Positions 17,407 through 30,690 of a stretch of DNA of 64,000 bases are shown here, piece after piece. Every line of letters begins with the position of its first letter. Position 1 is the stretch's first letter. The stretch comes from Cercis canadensis (Eukaryota; Streptophyta; Magnoliopsida; Fabales; Fabaceae), in NCBI GenBank assembly GCA_003255065.1, contig QAOA01002813.1, positions 1,186 through 65,185 on the forward strand, in the 5' to 3' direction. Made by a program: the position numbers and the translations under genes. Below the pieces are notes generated by a model, which saw nothing but the letters and a program-made list of their open reading frames with translations, made no database searches and was not told where the DNA came from.

Positions 17407-20400
17407 AGCCTCACTCAACGATTCTCCATCTTGTTGGCGAAATGAGATAATCTCTGTCCTCAACCTTGCTGATTTGGAAGGAGGGAAATACCGAGCGAGA
17501 AACTTATTCATCAAATCTGACCAAGTGGTGATCCCACCTGATTGGGATTTACCTTTTGAACTTATGTGTGATGCTAGTGATATAGCTGTAGGTGCTGTTT
17601 TGGGGCAGAGAAAAAACAAGTTATTGCATGTCATATACTATGCAAGTCATGTACTAGATTCTGCTCAACTTAACTATGCCACTATTGAAAAAGAGTTGTT
17701 AGCTATTATTTTTGCATTTGATAAATTCCGCTCTTATTTAGTAGGTGTCAAGGTTATTGTATATACTGATCATGCAGCTCTTAGGTATCTCTTTGCTAAA
17801 CAGGATTCCAAGTGTAGACTCATCCGCTGGATCTTGCTGTTGCAAGAATTTGATCTTGAGATCAAGGACAAGAAAGGCATGGACAATGTGGTAGCTGATC
17901 ACCTGTCTAGGATTGAGCAACAAGAGAAGAACCAAGCTCCACCTCTTCCTATTAATGAGGAATTCCCAGACGAGCAGCTCTTTGCAGTGCACAGCTTGCC
18001 ATGGTATGCTGATTTTGCAAACTTTAAAGCTGCTAAGGTCTTACCTGTGGATCTAAACTCCCAAAGTTAAAGAGATTCCTTCATGAGACTAAGTTCTATG
18101 TCTGGGACGAGCATTATTTGCTGCGAAAATGTGTTGATGGGCTCTTGAGGAGATGTGTCCCACAAGAAGAGGTGAAGGATATATTGTGACATTGCCATGC
18201 TTCAGACTATGGTGGCCATTTCAGTGGAGATCGGACAGCTGCCAAAGTTCTCCAATCAGGGTTTTACTGGCCAACAATCTTCAAAGACGCCTATGACTAT
18301 GTGAAGATGTGTGACCGCTGCCAAAGGTCTGGCAACATCTCAAAAAGGGATGAAATGCCTCTGAATTCAGTACTCGAAGTTGAATTGTTTGATGTTTGGG
18401 GAATAGATTTCATGGGTCCTTTCCCATCATCATACTCTAATGAGTATATTCTGGTCGCAGTCGATTACGTGTCTAAATGGGTTGAAGCAACTGCCACCAG
18501 AACCGATGATGCTTAGGTAGTTATGAGTTTCCTCAAGAAGAATATATTTTCAAGATTTGGAGTTCCAAGAGCTTTGATCAGTGATGAGGGCACTCATTTC
18601 TGCAACAAGCGAATGGACGCTTTACTGAGCAAGTATGCAGTGAGGCACCGCATAGCAACTCCATATCATCCACAAATCAGTGGTCAAGTTGAAGTGTCAA
18701 ACAGAGAGTTGAAGAGGATTCTTGAGAAGACTGTCAGCGCCTCTAGAAAGGATTGGGCCCTGAAGCTCGATGATGCTCTTTGGGCATACTGCACTGCATT
18801 GAATACACCTCTTGGCATGTCCCCGTACCAATTAGTGTATGGCAAGGCTTGTCATTTGCCTGTGGAACTGGAGCACAAAGCATGGTGGGCCACTAAGATC
18901 CTTAATTTTGACCTGGCAAAAGCAAAGGAAAAAAAGGTCCTTCAACTTTACGAATTGGATGAATTCAGATATAAAGCTTATGAGAGTTCCGAGCTTTACA
19001 AAGAGAAGACAAAGCGATGACATGATAAGAGAATCATCCAAATGATTTTTGAACCAGGACAACAAGTCTTGCTATACAATTCAAGACTGAGACTCTTCCC
19101 GGGAAGACTGAAATCAAGGTGGTCAGGACCATTTATGGTCAAGACAGTATATGCCTATGGAGCTATTGAGGTGGCTGACATGGAAACGAGAAGGAGTTTC
19201 AATGTTAATGGGCAACGACTTAAGCATTATTGGGGAGATGGGGTTAAACACCATATTTCTTCAATGGTCCTCACTGCACCAGCATAATCTCCGAGATAGT
19301 CCGACTGAGGACTTTAAATTAAGCGCTTCTTGGGAGGCAACCCAAGTTTTTAACCCTTTGTCTTTATTTACTTTTAGTTATTTTCCTTATGTCTTCGTTT
19401 TTCATATTCATTTTTGTCATTTTTGTTCATTAAGTTTTGCTTTTGGCATATTAGGAGAGAACACGGCCAGTGACATGCCCGTGTCATGAACCGTGTGAAG
19501 AAGGCAGAGAGCTCAGGAAGACTACACGGTCTGGAACACGCCCGTGTCATGACCCGTGTTCACCATACAGAGAGCTCAGAGGAGATACACGGGCACACAT
19601 GGTCATGGCAATGAGCGTGCAACTCTCACAGGAATCCAACAGGCAGACACGGTTTCTGACACGCCTGTGTTCATCCCCGTGTCACTTACCCAGAATTAAT
19701 TGTCAATAGACACGCCCATGTGTTGTCTCAGGTAAGTATTTAATTTTGCCATATCACGAACACGGTCACTAACACGGCCGTGTTGTGACCGTGTCACTTA
19801 ATTGAAATATTCTCACTTTGGACACGGTCGGAGACATGGGGAGGTCACCCCCGTGTCACTCAAACATCACCCCCGTGTCACTTAAACACCCCACGTGTTC
19901 TCCCCATGTCTCTCCCTTAAAGCACGACACGCCCACAGAACATGGTCGTGTTTCGGGCGTGTCAATCAGAAACTTTAAAAAGCTCAGTTCGCAGGCTACT
20001 CAATCGCTTCAGAAATCCCTCTTCTTCTCATTCTCTCTCAAATCCCTAGCTATTCTAAGCATTCCACACCCATTTCCGGCCAATCCCTCTCCTCAAAACC
20101 CCAGTTTCTTGCTTGAATCAAGTTTCCACACCACCCCTCACCAGCATTCTCTGTTATTTTTTGAAGTTCTCACAATTTCAATTTCTGCTCATTCCTTGCT
20201 TCACCCCACAGGTATGTATTCATTCTTCATGTTTAGTTTATCATTTTTGCAAAACATTCAATGCTTCACCCCACAGGTATGATTGAGGAGTATTGTTGAG
20301 CTTTACCTGTTTTGATTAAAATGCTGCTGCTGCATTTGATTTTAGGGCATGTTGGGTGTTTTGGAATTGGTTTATCTTTTTGCAATTAGTGTTCCTTAGC

Positions 20401-23400
20401 ATTGCTATTGATTGCTATTGCTTTTGGGAATCTGCTGATGTTGAGAAATTTGTAGACAATATTGTTATCTGCAATTCTCATTACTGTCACCACTGCGATT
20501 GTATGCTGTCAATTCTGTTAATTTATTGCAAGTGGTTTGTTGTGGGCATTAGCTCATTTATTTTACAAATTCCTCACTGTAGCCACTGTCATGGATATTG
20601 TCCTGTGGAATTTGTCAATTCACTGGAAAATGAATGTATGGATTATGTCTCTTTCTCTGGTAATGATCATTGCTGTGGAAATTGATTCAGGAATTTATGG
20701 ATTATCTGATTTTCTTGTCAAGCACTATAGGAATTGAGGTTGAATTATATTGTACTATGACCAGAGAATAAATCTTTGTTGAGGACCTGATTTTGTTTAA
20801 TTGTTAGTGTGGGAATTGATGGTGATGACTTGGTTAAATATTTGTTGTTAGGAACTGGAAGTTTGATGGTTCACTAGGATGGGAGAGCTAATGTTAGGCA
20901 TTACACTTACTGTTTTATTGGGATGTTTGTGATAAAATACCATTGAAGAATTGGTTTTACTCAAATTCTCATTACTATGATGTTGCTATGACCTCATTTA
21001 TGTGGGAATTGATTTTCTGATGTTGATGAATTGAGTACAGTTGCAATTCTGCATAAACTCTTGCTTTCATACTTGTTAATACCTGTGGCAAGTTGTGTTG
21101 TTTTTGTTATTGTTAGTGTTGTAAAGCAGTGTCACTTTTGACATATTGCTGTCACAACCGTTATTGGGATACTTTGCAGGTAGTAATTGGTATTTAAAAT
21201 TGCTCAATTTTTAGTAAGGGATATTTGATATTGTTGAAGAGTCTGTTCATTCTTCAAGCATTTTAGGAACTGATTTCCTATTATCTTTGTTGAGGGATTG
21301 GACTTATTATAACTGGAAGTGTGAGGATTTCTTGTAATATGGTTGTCTACTATACTGTTACTGTTAGTGAAATTATTGCATGATGCATGAATCTCCTGTA
21401 TTTGTGGTGTCAAATCTGTTTTACATAGTTTCCATGCTTTGGGATTCATTTTTGGTTAACTTTCTTTTGCAGGAAACAAACATGACAAAGCGCTCTGATG
21501 ATGCTCAACCACGCCGGGAGAAGTTGAAGACGAGGAAGAACCGTCCAAACCCCCCCAGAGTCACCTTCTCCACCTATTAAGAAGAAAAGATCAGGAGCCA
21601 TAGACACTTCAGTTCATCCATTTCTCAGATTCCAAGGGGCTGAGCACCAGGAGCGGCTAGCCAAGCTCTCAACAAAGTCATTTGAACCTAGGCGATACCC
21701 AGTATGGCTAATGTTGCAAGAGCTAGGAATTGACGAGGAGATTCGCCAACTCCTCAGTCCAGGACAGTGGGCAAATGTCTTCGAGCTCCAGGAACCAGCA
21801 TACAGAGAACTCACCCTGGAGTTTCTCGCAACTGTAGAGATCAACACCACCTTCACAGCTACCAACACGACGTGGTATGAGCCAGACTCTATCAGGTTCC
21901 GTCTCGGCTCGTTCATGCATAGTATGAACCTGGAGGAGTTCACTGAGGCGGCAGGGTTAGCTGGACAGCCGTCTACAGCAATCAGACCAGAGAACACATT
22001 CTTGCTGGACTGGTCCTTTACCACCAAAGACCCGGCAGAATGCTGGCTAGAAGTGAGCACTGAAGCCACTTACGAAGCCAAACGGTCCAAGGCATCCACC
22101 CTCCGGTCACAGCACTCAGATACATCCACAAGTTGCTGGTGCACTCATTGAACGCCAGACAGGAAAGCACATGCGTGGTGAGTAAGAGGGACCTCTTCTA
22201 CCTCCAATGCATCAAGGAGAAGGGACATTGCCACCTGGGATATGCCTTCATCCAGTTAATCAAGGGCTATTTCCAGCGAGGCAACTTCGGAGCCATAGGC
22301 GGAGGTTCAATCATTACCCGCATCGCTCGCCACCTGGATGTGTTGGGTGACGAGTCCACCCTCACGGTCGCCTGTCGACCGTTGCCGCTGGGCATGGACA
22401 CCCTCAGAGCCATGGGGATGGTGGAGCGCCGCACAGACGGCCAGGGCACGTATTTTGCTTTAGCCGGTGCTCCACCACGAGCGGTACCTAGCAATCCACC
22501 AATTGAGGAGCCAGCAATGGAGGCCCCGGTGAGTGATGCACCACCACTATCTGAAGAATCACCGGCAGCGGGGCCAAGCACATCCGCACCTTCTCCGCCA
22601 CAACCATCTCCGCCACAACCATCTCCTACTATCCCGTCCACCGAAGCTGACGAGGAAGATAGGAAACCAATAGCCCTCGAGAAGCAATTGGCTCGGATCG
22701 AAGTTGAAGTAGATGGCACCAGAACCTGAGTCAACCGTCTGATCCTGGACAACCGGCGAGAGAGACATCATAGGCATTAGTGGATGTCCTATGAGCTGGC
22801 ACATCACCAGTGGGTGCAATCCACTCTACAGATGATGTGTCAGTCCTTGGGACTCCAGCCTCCACCTTCACCTCGTCCGCCCACCTTTCAGGATCCAGCG
22901 GACGATGCCGACATCACACCAGCAGTGGAGCAGATTCGACCGCCGCGCACCTCATCCCGACCTCCATGGTCCGACTCTCCACCATCCACCGACCAACCTT
23001 CTGAAGCACCCTCCAGGGAGTAGTTTAAACTATTTTCTCATTTTCTTTTCATTCATTTATATTTCAATGCCTGTTTGATTCTGTTTCTGCATTCACCATT
23101 TATTTGTGTGTCATTCATTGTGGATAATGCATGATTTAAGTGTGGGGGGGGTAGAATTTTTTAAGTATATACATGTGAGTCCTCTGGCATGCAGAACGAG
23201 AATAATGTACCTATGGAATCTCCTGGATAACTGGTTTTGAAGTGTATTTAAGTTTTTATGCTTAGTAGTCTACTTTGAGGCTTGCTGCATTAGGAAGTAA
23301 CTATTGAAGTGTAATAGACTTAGGAGTGCTAGAAATTAGTTTATACTTGCTAAACTTAAAGTTTGTAATTAGAATACCCTGTGTTGAATACTGGTTTTTC

Positions 23401-25482
23401 TTTGCTTATTAATGCTATTAAAAAAAAATATCATTATTTGATTTCGAGTGGTGATCTATTATGAGCATAGTGGGGCTCTGCTCATCTACCTTCTGTGCCT
23501 GAAACTGGAGAAGGATATGAATATGCCAATGAAGCATAACTAGTTGAATATGGGTCGCAGGCAATGACCGGACACCACATCCTAAGACCCCTAACTATGC
23601 AAGAAAAGAAAAAAAAAAAAAAAGAGAAAAGAATAATACTTGAGTTCTTAGCTTTGAGTATTGTTATTTTTTTTCCTATTATTAGAATATAGTAATAAGC
23701 ACAGGGTAATTCTTTCTAGATACTGAGAGTGTAGCTAAGGCAAACTGTTAAGCGATGACTGAGTCCATAAACTGAAATAGAAACTGAATAATGCAGCTGC
23801 TCATTGTAGGGTGCCTTGCATAATTTTTTGTAGAAATGGAATTGTCTGTCCAGGGAGAGCACCTAAGGCACATGTTCTAGTTTTCATTGCTTGAGGACAA
23901 ACAAATGTCTAAGTGTGGGGGAATTTGATACTTGTCTTTTAAGACTATAAAATTCATGCTTTAATACTGAATTCTTACTTGTATTGTGAGCAAATCCTCT
24001 CTAAACATGGTGTTATTGGCTTTGACAGGTATAAAGATGGGTAATCAGGAAATGAGAAGAATCTGGAAGCAATCCATGGAGAAAATGGCAAGGAAAGCAG
24101 CCTTACACCAAGTTTTTAGGTAGACACGAGCAGGAACACGGCCGTGTGTACCCCGTGTCTAACATCCAGAGGCTGCTGCTCAAGCTTATGGACAAACACG
24201 ACCTCAGACAAGAACAGACACGGCCGTGTTCAAGGCCGTGTTGATCAAGCAGAATGTCAAAGAGAACAAAGACTAAGTCTAAGGGCAAACACGATCAAGG
24301 CAAGAGAAGAACACGGCCGTGTTGAACAGGCAGAGACTACAAAGAAAGGACACGCTCAGACCAGAAAAGAGCACAGGCCATGTCTCAGCGACACGACCAA
24401 GACCAGAAAAGAACACGGCCGTGTATGAGCCCGTGTTCAATGACCAGAAATGCAACATAAGTGACACGCCCATGTTCAGAAAAGGAACACGGCCGTGTCA
24501 GAGCCATGTTCAAGCTATTTTTAACCAAATGACCTAATTCTGCACAAGTATAAAAGGAAATCTGATGCATGTGTCAAAAGAGGCCGTACTTGGGAAGAAA
24601 AGGAGCAGAAGAACTAGAGGAGGAAGGGGAGCAATTGCGACTGGATCGTCATAGAGTTCCTTCTTCTTCTTCTTCTTTTCATCTCATGTCGAACTTTACC
24701 TATTTGCTTTTATTGAATTCAAGTATGAGTAGCTAAATTCTTAGTGTTAGAGGTTTGATGTAATTCAATTGTAATGAGGTTTCAAGATTGAATAAACTTG
24801 TTTTAGTACAACTCCTTTTGTTGAATGGAATTTACTGTTATTAATGCCTTTAAATGCTTAGCTACCATTTGAATGGTTAAAAGATTCGTTTCAATACTAG
24901 GAATAGTAAGATCCGAATGTGCTCTGTAAATTCTGTCCTAAATTGAGTTAATCTAGGAATAGATAACTTTGTTTAGGTGATATTAGATTAATTTCCTAGA
25001 ACCAAATCACCTAGATTAATTAGTTGTGTCAAGGAATTGGACAAGTAATTGGTATAGGGAGGATTGTTTCACCAAGGAATTGGGTTCAATCACATTAAGG
25101 AAATAAACCAACAATAAATGAATTGTAACTGAAATAAGTAGTTCAGTATTGTTTCTGATATTACCTTGTCTATGAGGTAATCGAATTTGCAAGTGAATGA
25201 AATCAACCCCTAACATTTCTCCTTCTTATTATCAATTTCACATTTAGATTGTTTCTTAAAGATTGTTACGATATTGCTCGAGTTTTGTTACTTAGTTTGT
25301 TACTTAGTTAATTGCAGCTGCTCATTCTTGGGCTGCATTCAATCCAAACCATTTATCTTTCCAAATAGAATATTTATTGGTGAAATTGGTAGTTGCTAGC
25401 TTTAATCCTCGTGGGAACGATACTCTACTCACTATTATATTACTTGTGTGACCCGGTATACTTGCCGGAAAAAGTCTCATCA
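17407..25482 (+). mobile_element. Ty3/Gypsy retroelement fossil, Athila-like, broken
   Basis: Parts in order: a short gag-like segment lying inverted to the rest (to about 17540); RNase H ([19 protein letters not shown], about 17541-17920); integrase with zinc-binding part (about 18100-19020, including CDRCQRSGN and [10 protein letters not shown]); a chromodomain-like or Athila-type tail; a long spacer with CACGGCCGTG palindromes (19450-19980); an intron-like stretch (about 20216-21475, donor CAG/GTATG, acceptor TTTTGCAG); an Athila-type extra open frame in the env-like position (about 21480-22730); two G-rich purine tracts, the second at 23911-23925; and one LTR at 23926-25482. I see a single LTR, so the copy cannot be dated by comparing LTRs. 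It is broken in several places. The one mismatch in the 95-bp flanking repeat suggests a fairly recent arrival. Confidence 0.85.
23926..25482 (+). repeat. Long terminal repeat (right) of the Athila-like fossil
   Basis: Starts TGATACTTG directly after the purine-rich tract AAGTGTGGGGG and ends CTCATCA, giving TGAT...ATCA ends. It has a good TATA box (AGTATAAAAGG at about 24548). The U3 part (24137-24497) holds five exact copies of the 10-bp palindrome CACGGCCGTG plus decayed ones. Length about 1557 bp. Confidence 0.85.
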
Positions 25483-25577
25483 GTCCTGTTTCATTGTTTT
25501 GTTTTATCGTTTCATTTTCTACACCTACAAAATAAAACAAATATCTGATTAGATCTATCAATGGCCAGTTTGTCCCA
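25483..25577. repeat. 95-bp direct repeat, right copy
   Basis: Partner of 17312-17406. It begins with the base after the LTR's terminal CA. Confidence 0.9.
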
Positions 25578-25722
25578 TTTTGCATAGCTTGATGAAATTA
25601 GTTTCCTTCCTTACGCCTTTTCCATAGCTTTTTCTCCCCTTTCTTTTTTTGCTTTTATGTCAAAGATTTCCTATTTCTTACTTCTAGTAAAAAAAAAATC
25701 AATAAAATAAATGAAATGTTAT

Positions 25723-27032
25723 TGATAAGTCGGTTTTATACCGTTTATCTTGTATTTCTCTACCTTGTTAATTATTTGTTCTAGGGTATTTTAGGTTTAA
25801 TTCTATGAATTAATGTTTCTTTTATATATGTTTTCACTTTAGAAGTCTTTGAAAGTCATTTTGATATTTTTCGGTGTCAAAAAGAGCAAATTTTGGTAAA
25901 TTTGAGATAGAGGCGGCAACTTGGGCGTTGCAGCCTCCGTAATTCAACAAAAGTCAAGATCATGCAACAGCTTGGGCACCGCAACCTCCAGTTTGGGCAC
26001 CACAACCCCTGTCCTCAACTAAAATGCACTATTCGAGCAGAAACTCCAAGGCCACAGTGCTCAATTCATAGGCCGCAACCCCCGACGATCAACTCAGGAT
26101 TTGACTTCCAAATATCCTATTTTCATTAGTATTCCTATTTTATTTTAATTCCTTTTTGTTTTAAACTTCTTAGGACCTATAAATAAGACTTTTAAAGACT
26201 AAATTAGAGTTCCACACGTTTTTGCACAAGAGGCAAGAAGAGAAAGAATATCAAGCTCCAAGATTCGGATTTCGTCATTGATTCTCAACTTCTAAGAGTT
26301 TTTCTCATATTTTTCTCTTGTTCTTATGTCTAATTTCTGTGTAATCATGTTCTTATCTACTGTCATGAACTAAATTCAGGTTATGATGTAACCTAGCTAG
26401 GAAAATTTGTGATTTTATATTTCTTTAATTCAAGAACTCCTTTATTAATTGTCTTCTTATTCTCAAGTCTTCATGCTTCTAATTATTTGATCACCAATTA
26501 GTTAATTAGATAATTACAATGAGACCAAGAGGTAATTTGTAATTTAAGATCATAGGGATTAAGAATATAGATTTCATAAGGGATAGGAATATATTTTTAT
26601 GGTTTATGTAGCTATTTAAAAAGAATTATAGAATTGAATGAATTTCTAAGTTATGCGTAATTCACAAAGGAATATAGTGGATTCATAACTTAAAGATATT
26701 TTTGTTTGACCTTAGAAATGACTAATAAATAGTTTAGGATTCTTGACTAGCAATAAAGAAGATTGTTTTTGGTTAATAAATTAGGAATAGCAAATCAGAA
26801 TAGCTATAGTAAAATCAAAAGTCCTAGATATTTCTCATTCATCTTTTTACCTAATTTAATATTCTTGCCTTTAAATTATTGCTTGATTTTAAATCTTGAT
26901 TTGTCTAGATAAAATTAAAATACACCTAATTTTGGTACTTATTAACCACAGTCTCTATGGGACGATACTCTATTCATCACTTTATTACTTGAAAATAATA
27001 ACGTGGACTTGCGTTAGAGTCTATTAATATCA
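25723..27032 (+). mobile_element. Probable solo LTR, Gypsy-type
   Basis: Begins TGATAAGTCGG and ends near TTAATATCA. TATA box CTATAAATAAG at about 26178. Near its 3' end it has GGGACGATACTCTATTC, the same kind of motif seen at the end of the LTR at 25482 (GGGAACGATACTCTACTC). It has no internal domains on either side. The five bases outside the proposed ends do not match clearly, so the ends may be off by a few bases or the target duplication has decayed. Confidence 0.6.
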
Positions 27033-28472
27033 ATACTAAGATACTCTAATTTTAGTCTAAATCTTTATTTTTTCTATTTTACGCTTGTGCTCTTTTTCTA
27101 TTTTAGTCTACATCTTCTTCCATCAGTGACTACGTCGTATTCTAAGCTTCTTTCATTTTGTCAAATCAATCTTATTCATGTAAGAAGAAAGTGAAACATT
27201 AAAGTGTTTAGTGCTAGTATTTGCTGGAATTCTTGCCTGATCCTCATGCATGGGCGCTGTCATGAGAGAGAGATTATCTGAAACTAGCTAGCTATATGAC
27301 TATGGATATTGGCATGGCTATAAGCTTTCATGATGTTTTCCTTGACAAATTGATTTGTGAATACCAAAAATAATATAGACTTATATCTATCATTTAACAT
27401 AGTATATATGTACATTCATGCACCTAAGAAAACGGTGGAACTCTGGGTCAATTATATAAGCCAGAACAAATTATTGTGCTGGAATTTAGTGAGATGTGTC
27501 GGAGATGCATGTACAGGGTTCCATCAAATTATCTCCAAATGTTGGTTTTCGATTTGATATCTATTTTGTTTCCTCCAGAAAGGAAAGAAAAAAGATATCC
27601 CGAACACACCAGCTAGTGGAAACTGGTACGCAACGTAAATAAAAAAGCTTCTAGTATCATTCTGTTCATAGTCTACATATGACGAAAGATATATGAGGTA
27701 TATATACTGGACATTTCCAACCCTTTCGTCACGGTACTGCTACTCTGATTCAATTTCTAGGGGACATGTGCCTCTCTCCACTAAATTATTTATAAAGTGA
27801 TATTATTTTACATGATTTAATGTTATATTGTGTCACATTAATATCATTGGTACAATTAATTACATAACTAGTACTACAGGCCAATGAAGGACTTGACTGC
27901 TCCATGTCATGCATAGCACATAATGACAATGCAAAAATGTGACATTACAAGATCTAAGTTGTCTTCTACCTTTATTTGGCCATATACATGTAGTCATAGG
28001 ATCCAAAAGAGCATTATTATGAATGCAGCTTTCTCATAAATAATGGCCAAATCAGAAAATGACTAGTAAACCGAGGGACAAGAATATGATATATTAAAAA
28101 AATTTAGAAGTAATGATCAAAGCTATTTTAATTTGTTTCACAAAAAATCAACAGGCTTGGGCTACCTAGATTACTTGAATCTTATTGCAACTGGTTGTAA
28201 TTCAGATGCCAATTTCCCATCTACAGCCATTACCTTATAAGTTCATCCAGAACTAGGAAAAAGGAAGATATTATTTAAGAGACCATTTTTAGTGCATTAT
28301 TTTTACAAACTTCATCAAGCACATTACTAGAGCCTGAGCCTGGATAGGTTACAGTCACACAAACAGTTCTAGCTGGCTTAGGTTTTCCACTATATATAAT
28401 ACAGACATAGATAGATACCAGCCAAAGGGCTACAATACATAGCTGATACTCAAAACATAATAGTCTACCCAG
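27033..28472. other. Intergenic: no gene seen
   Basis: AT-rich spacer. The right end (28290-28470) is the 3' flank of the BURP gene and has a matching copy at 15830-16030. Short open frames here match no family I recognise. Confidence 0.4.
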
Positions 28473-29843
28473 TTAATTGGGAACCCAGAGAAGGGTATCA
28501 GTGGCAAGAAAATGGCAAACAGGAACAGTTCCTGGCTTGACTTTGAGGACTTCAAAGGCCTGATTTTTCTTTTGCCATTGTGCAGTATCAGTGTGGCAAA
28601 CAGCTAATGCTTTGGCTTTGCTTCCATCAGCAGCCACCAATGGAACTGTATAAGCCCTTGTAGCATGCACTTCATGGCAATAAAACACAGCATATGGGTA
28701 ATTCAGTTTATGACACACCACTGCTCTGTCTCCAGCTTTCTGCACTCCCTCAGCAATTCTATATGGTTGCTTCTTTGGGGTTTCCTTCTCCAATTCAGTT
28801 GAAACTACCCGAATGCCCTTTCCGAGCTTTGAAACCGTGAAATCAATTAACGATTCCAAGGATGTAGCGCAGTACTTTTCTTCTCCTCTGATGCCAGGTT
28901 TCTCACACACCTCAAGTGTGAATTTTAGTGTCTCTGCCTCTGCTGATTTAGCTTCTATACCAAAATGGTTCAGAAGTTCTAAGTACTTGCTACTGGAAAA
29001 GGGAATTGATTTTGCAACCGCATGAGGTAAAAAGGTAAACTCATCAGAACGCTTGGTGAAGTGCAAGTTCATTACTTTTCCTTGATGAAGGTCATGCTCT
29101 AAGAAGAAATCTGTTTGGAACAGCTTATCATTACTGTTTCTGCCTATTTTACTGGAAGCTGCATTATACACATCTACGTCTAACTTCTTGTTGCCAACCT
29201 TAGCATGTGTGCTTTTACCTTCTACCCATACTCCTATTTATAATTCCTCGTTAGACTTTAATCATATATATATATGTACAGAACAAACAAAAAAATTTGC
29301 ACTTCAATTTATTGAGGGAAAATTCTTTCATCATAATAAAGGATAAGTAGCCAAATATCAAAAAATGTTAAAATGAACTGCATAGGTGGAATAGCATCTG
29401 GATTTGGAATATTCTTGCTACTTACCAGGCTGTGCAAGATCCTGCAGAGCTTTGGGAAACGGTGTGTTTGGCTTAATGAATTTCCAATTCCATCCTTTAA
29501 ATTCCCAGGCATGGCTTCCTATGAGGAACAGCTGCCACAATATTCAAACAATCAAAAAAGTAAACCAAAAAAAAATTTATATCGCTGTATTATTGACATT
29601 CATCATTCCATCTTGGGGTGTAACCTTAAGGATTTTGCAATACTCTGCTGTAATGGTATGTATGCAAGCATTTCTAGAAGAGTAAAATTAACTTTTGAAG
29701 CTCATAAAAATGGAGAAAAGGTCTAAGATAACTAAATATGGGAATCAAAGGCTTCATTCAGTATTAGTAATTTATTCTACTCTAGAGAGCAAATGAAAGC
29801 TTACACAGAATAGAGCAGAAATGGCAAGGTAATGAAACCCCAT
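28473..29843 (-). CDS. BURP-domain protein, intact, 3 exons, 301 aa
   Basis: Exons: 29805-29843 (MGFHYLAISALFC, the signal peptide core), 29426-29531 (continues the hydrophobic stretch, then GWNWKFIKPNTPFPKALQDL, the short conserved segment typical of BURP proteins), and 28473-29233 (variable linker from about residue 49, then the BURP domain from about residue 80 to the end). Lengths 39+106+761 give 302 codons with stop. The domain keeps the spaced Cys-His pairs (VVCHKLNYPY, FYCHEVH, ALAVCHTD, VPVCHFLATDT). BURP proteins are plant-only, usually secreted to the wall or apoplast or sent to storage compartments; several are drought- or ABA-responsive (RD22) or seed-expressed (USP). There are no repeat units in the linker, so this is nearer the short USP/BNM2-like type than RD22 or polygalacturonase beta subunits. 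Confidence 0.92.
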
Positions 29844-29915
29844 TTAGGCTGTGAAGTAGAAGTAGAGAAGAAAGTAGAAGCAAATTGTGAGAGTGAATGG
29901 TTGCAGTAAGGCTCC

Positions 29916-29927
29916 TAATATATAGTG
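29916..29927 (-). promoter_or_regulatory. Likely TATA box of the BURP gene
   Basis: On the minus strand CACTATATATTAGG lies about 75-85 bp upstream of the ATG at 29843. The same element is kept in the duplicated copy near 45860. The distance fits a short 5' leader. Confidence 0.5.
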
Positions 29928-30690
29928 ATTTCCAAGTTCCACCACTGTTCTTAGTCCCCAATAGAGGACCCCATAACTTTATCTTTGTTCTCTTTGTGAC
30001 TCTTTCTTTATTTAATTACACGTGGTACTATTTTCTTCTCATTTTCCTCTCCTCAAATAACAGACACTGCTGAAAGCAATAATGATGCCCTATCGCTATC
30101 AGCATTATAACACAAATGAATCACTTAGCTCCACTAAATGTATGTGGACTTTGTATGTATCAGTAATTTCTTGCATAAAATTGTAAATAATTAGACAAAG
30201 AAAGTGGAAAGATGGAAAGAGCGAGGATAAAAATTATTTATGTGTGCTTAATGTGAAAGTAAACAGAAGTAGTGGAACAAATGAGTGGAATTGAGTGTCA
30301 CTCCACACTATGGAATCATACAGGGAGTAAAATATAGGAGTTGGTAATAAGAGGTCTTTTCACTGATAATAAATATAGAATTTCTTCTCAAAAAAGTAAG
30401 GAAGAAAATGGTATCAATGTTGTCATGTTACAAAGTCACTAAGCAAAACTTCCAAAAAGAAAACGCCACTAATTAAATATTATCTGTTACGAAGTCATTA
30501 ATTATGTGTATGGTAGTAAACAATCTTTTTCTGCAGGATCAATGGCCACTTGCATATATCAAATAGCGGTGGAAATTTTTGGTAACTTATACACATTCCA
30601 AGAATAGCCATTGCATTAATTAGTTAGTTGGTGTTCACCTAAGAAGCACGGAATTACAATAAATTTTAGAATGAGGTAGGTTAGAACTCA
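29928..30690. other. BURP upstream region, also present at 45870-46345 and 47160-47320
   Basis: No gene. It aligns closely with the region upstream of the BURP fragment at 45.7 kb, except that about 800 bp of unrelated sequence lies within the second copy (46346-47140). Confidence 0.6.

Noticed and set aside
19470-20282. Open frames rich in PCH/TRP words (also 24144-24570)
   Set aside because: They arise from the CACGGCCGTG-type repeats and run on both strands; no protein family.
20356-20685. Cys/His-rich open frame of 109 codons that looks a little like a small secreted Cys-rich peptide
   Set aside because: It lies in the intron-like stretch of the retroelement, lacks a signal peptide followed by a regular Cys spacing, and fits chance composition.
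21614-22819. Minus-strand open frames opposite the Athila-type frame
   Set aside because: Shadows of the plus-strand frame in a GC-richer stretch.
24100-24520. CRISPR-like spaced repeats of CACGGCCGTG
   Set aside because: The repeat is only 10 bp, irregularly spaced, inside a plant LTR; CRISPR arrays do not occur here.
27357-27557. Short plus-strand frame between the solo LTR and the BURP gene
   Set aside because: No family match, no splice or promoter context, AT-rich spacer.
29309-29726. Frames overlapping BURP exon 2 on both strands
   Set aside because: The minus-strand exon with correct splice phase explains the conservation; these are out of frame or antisense.
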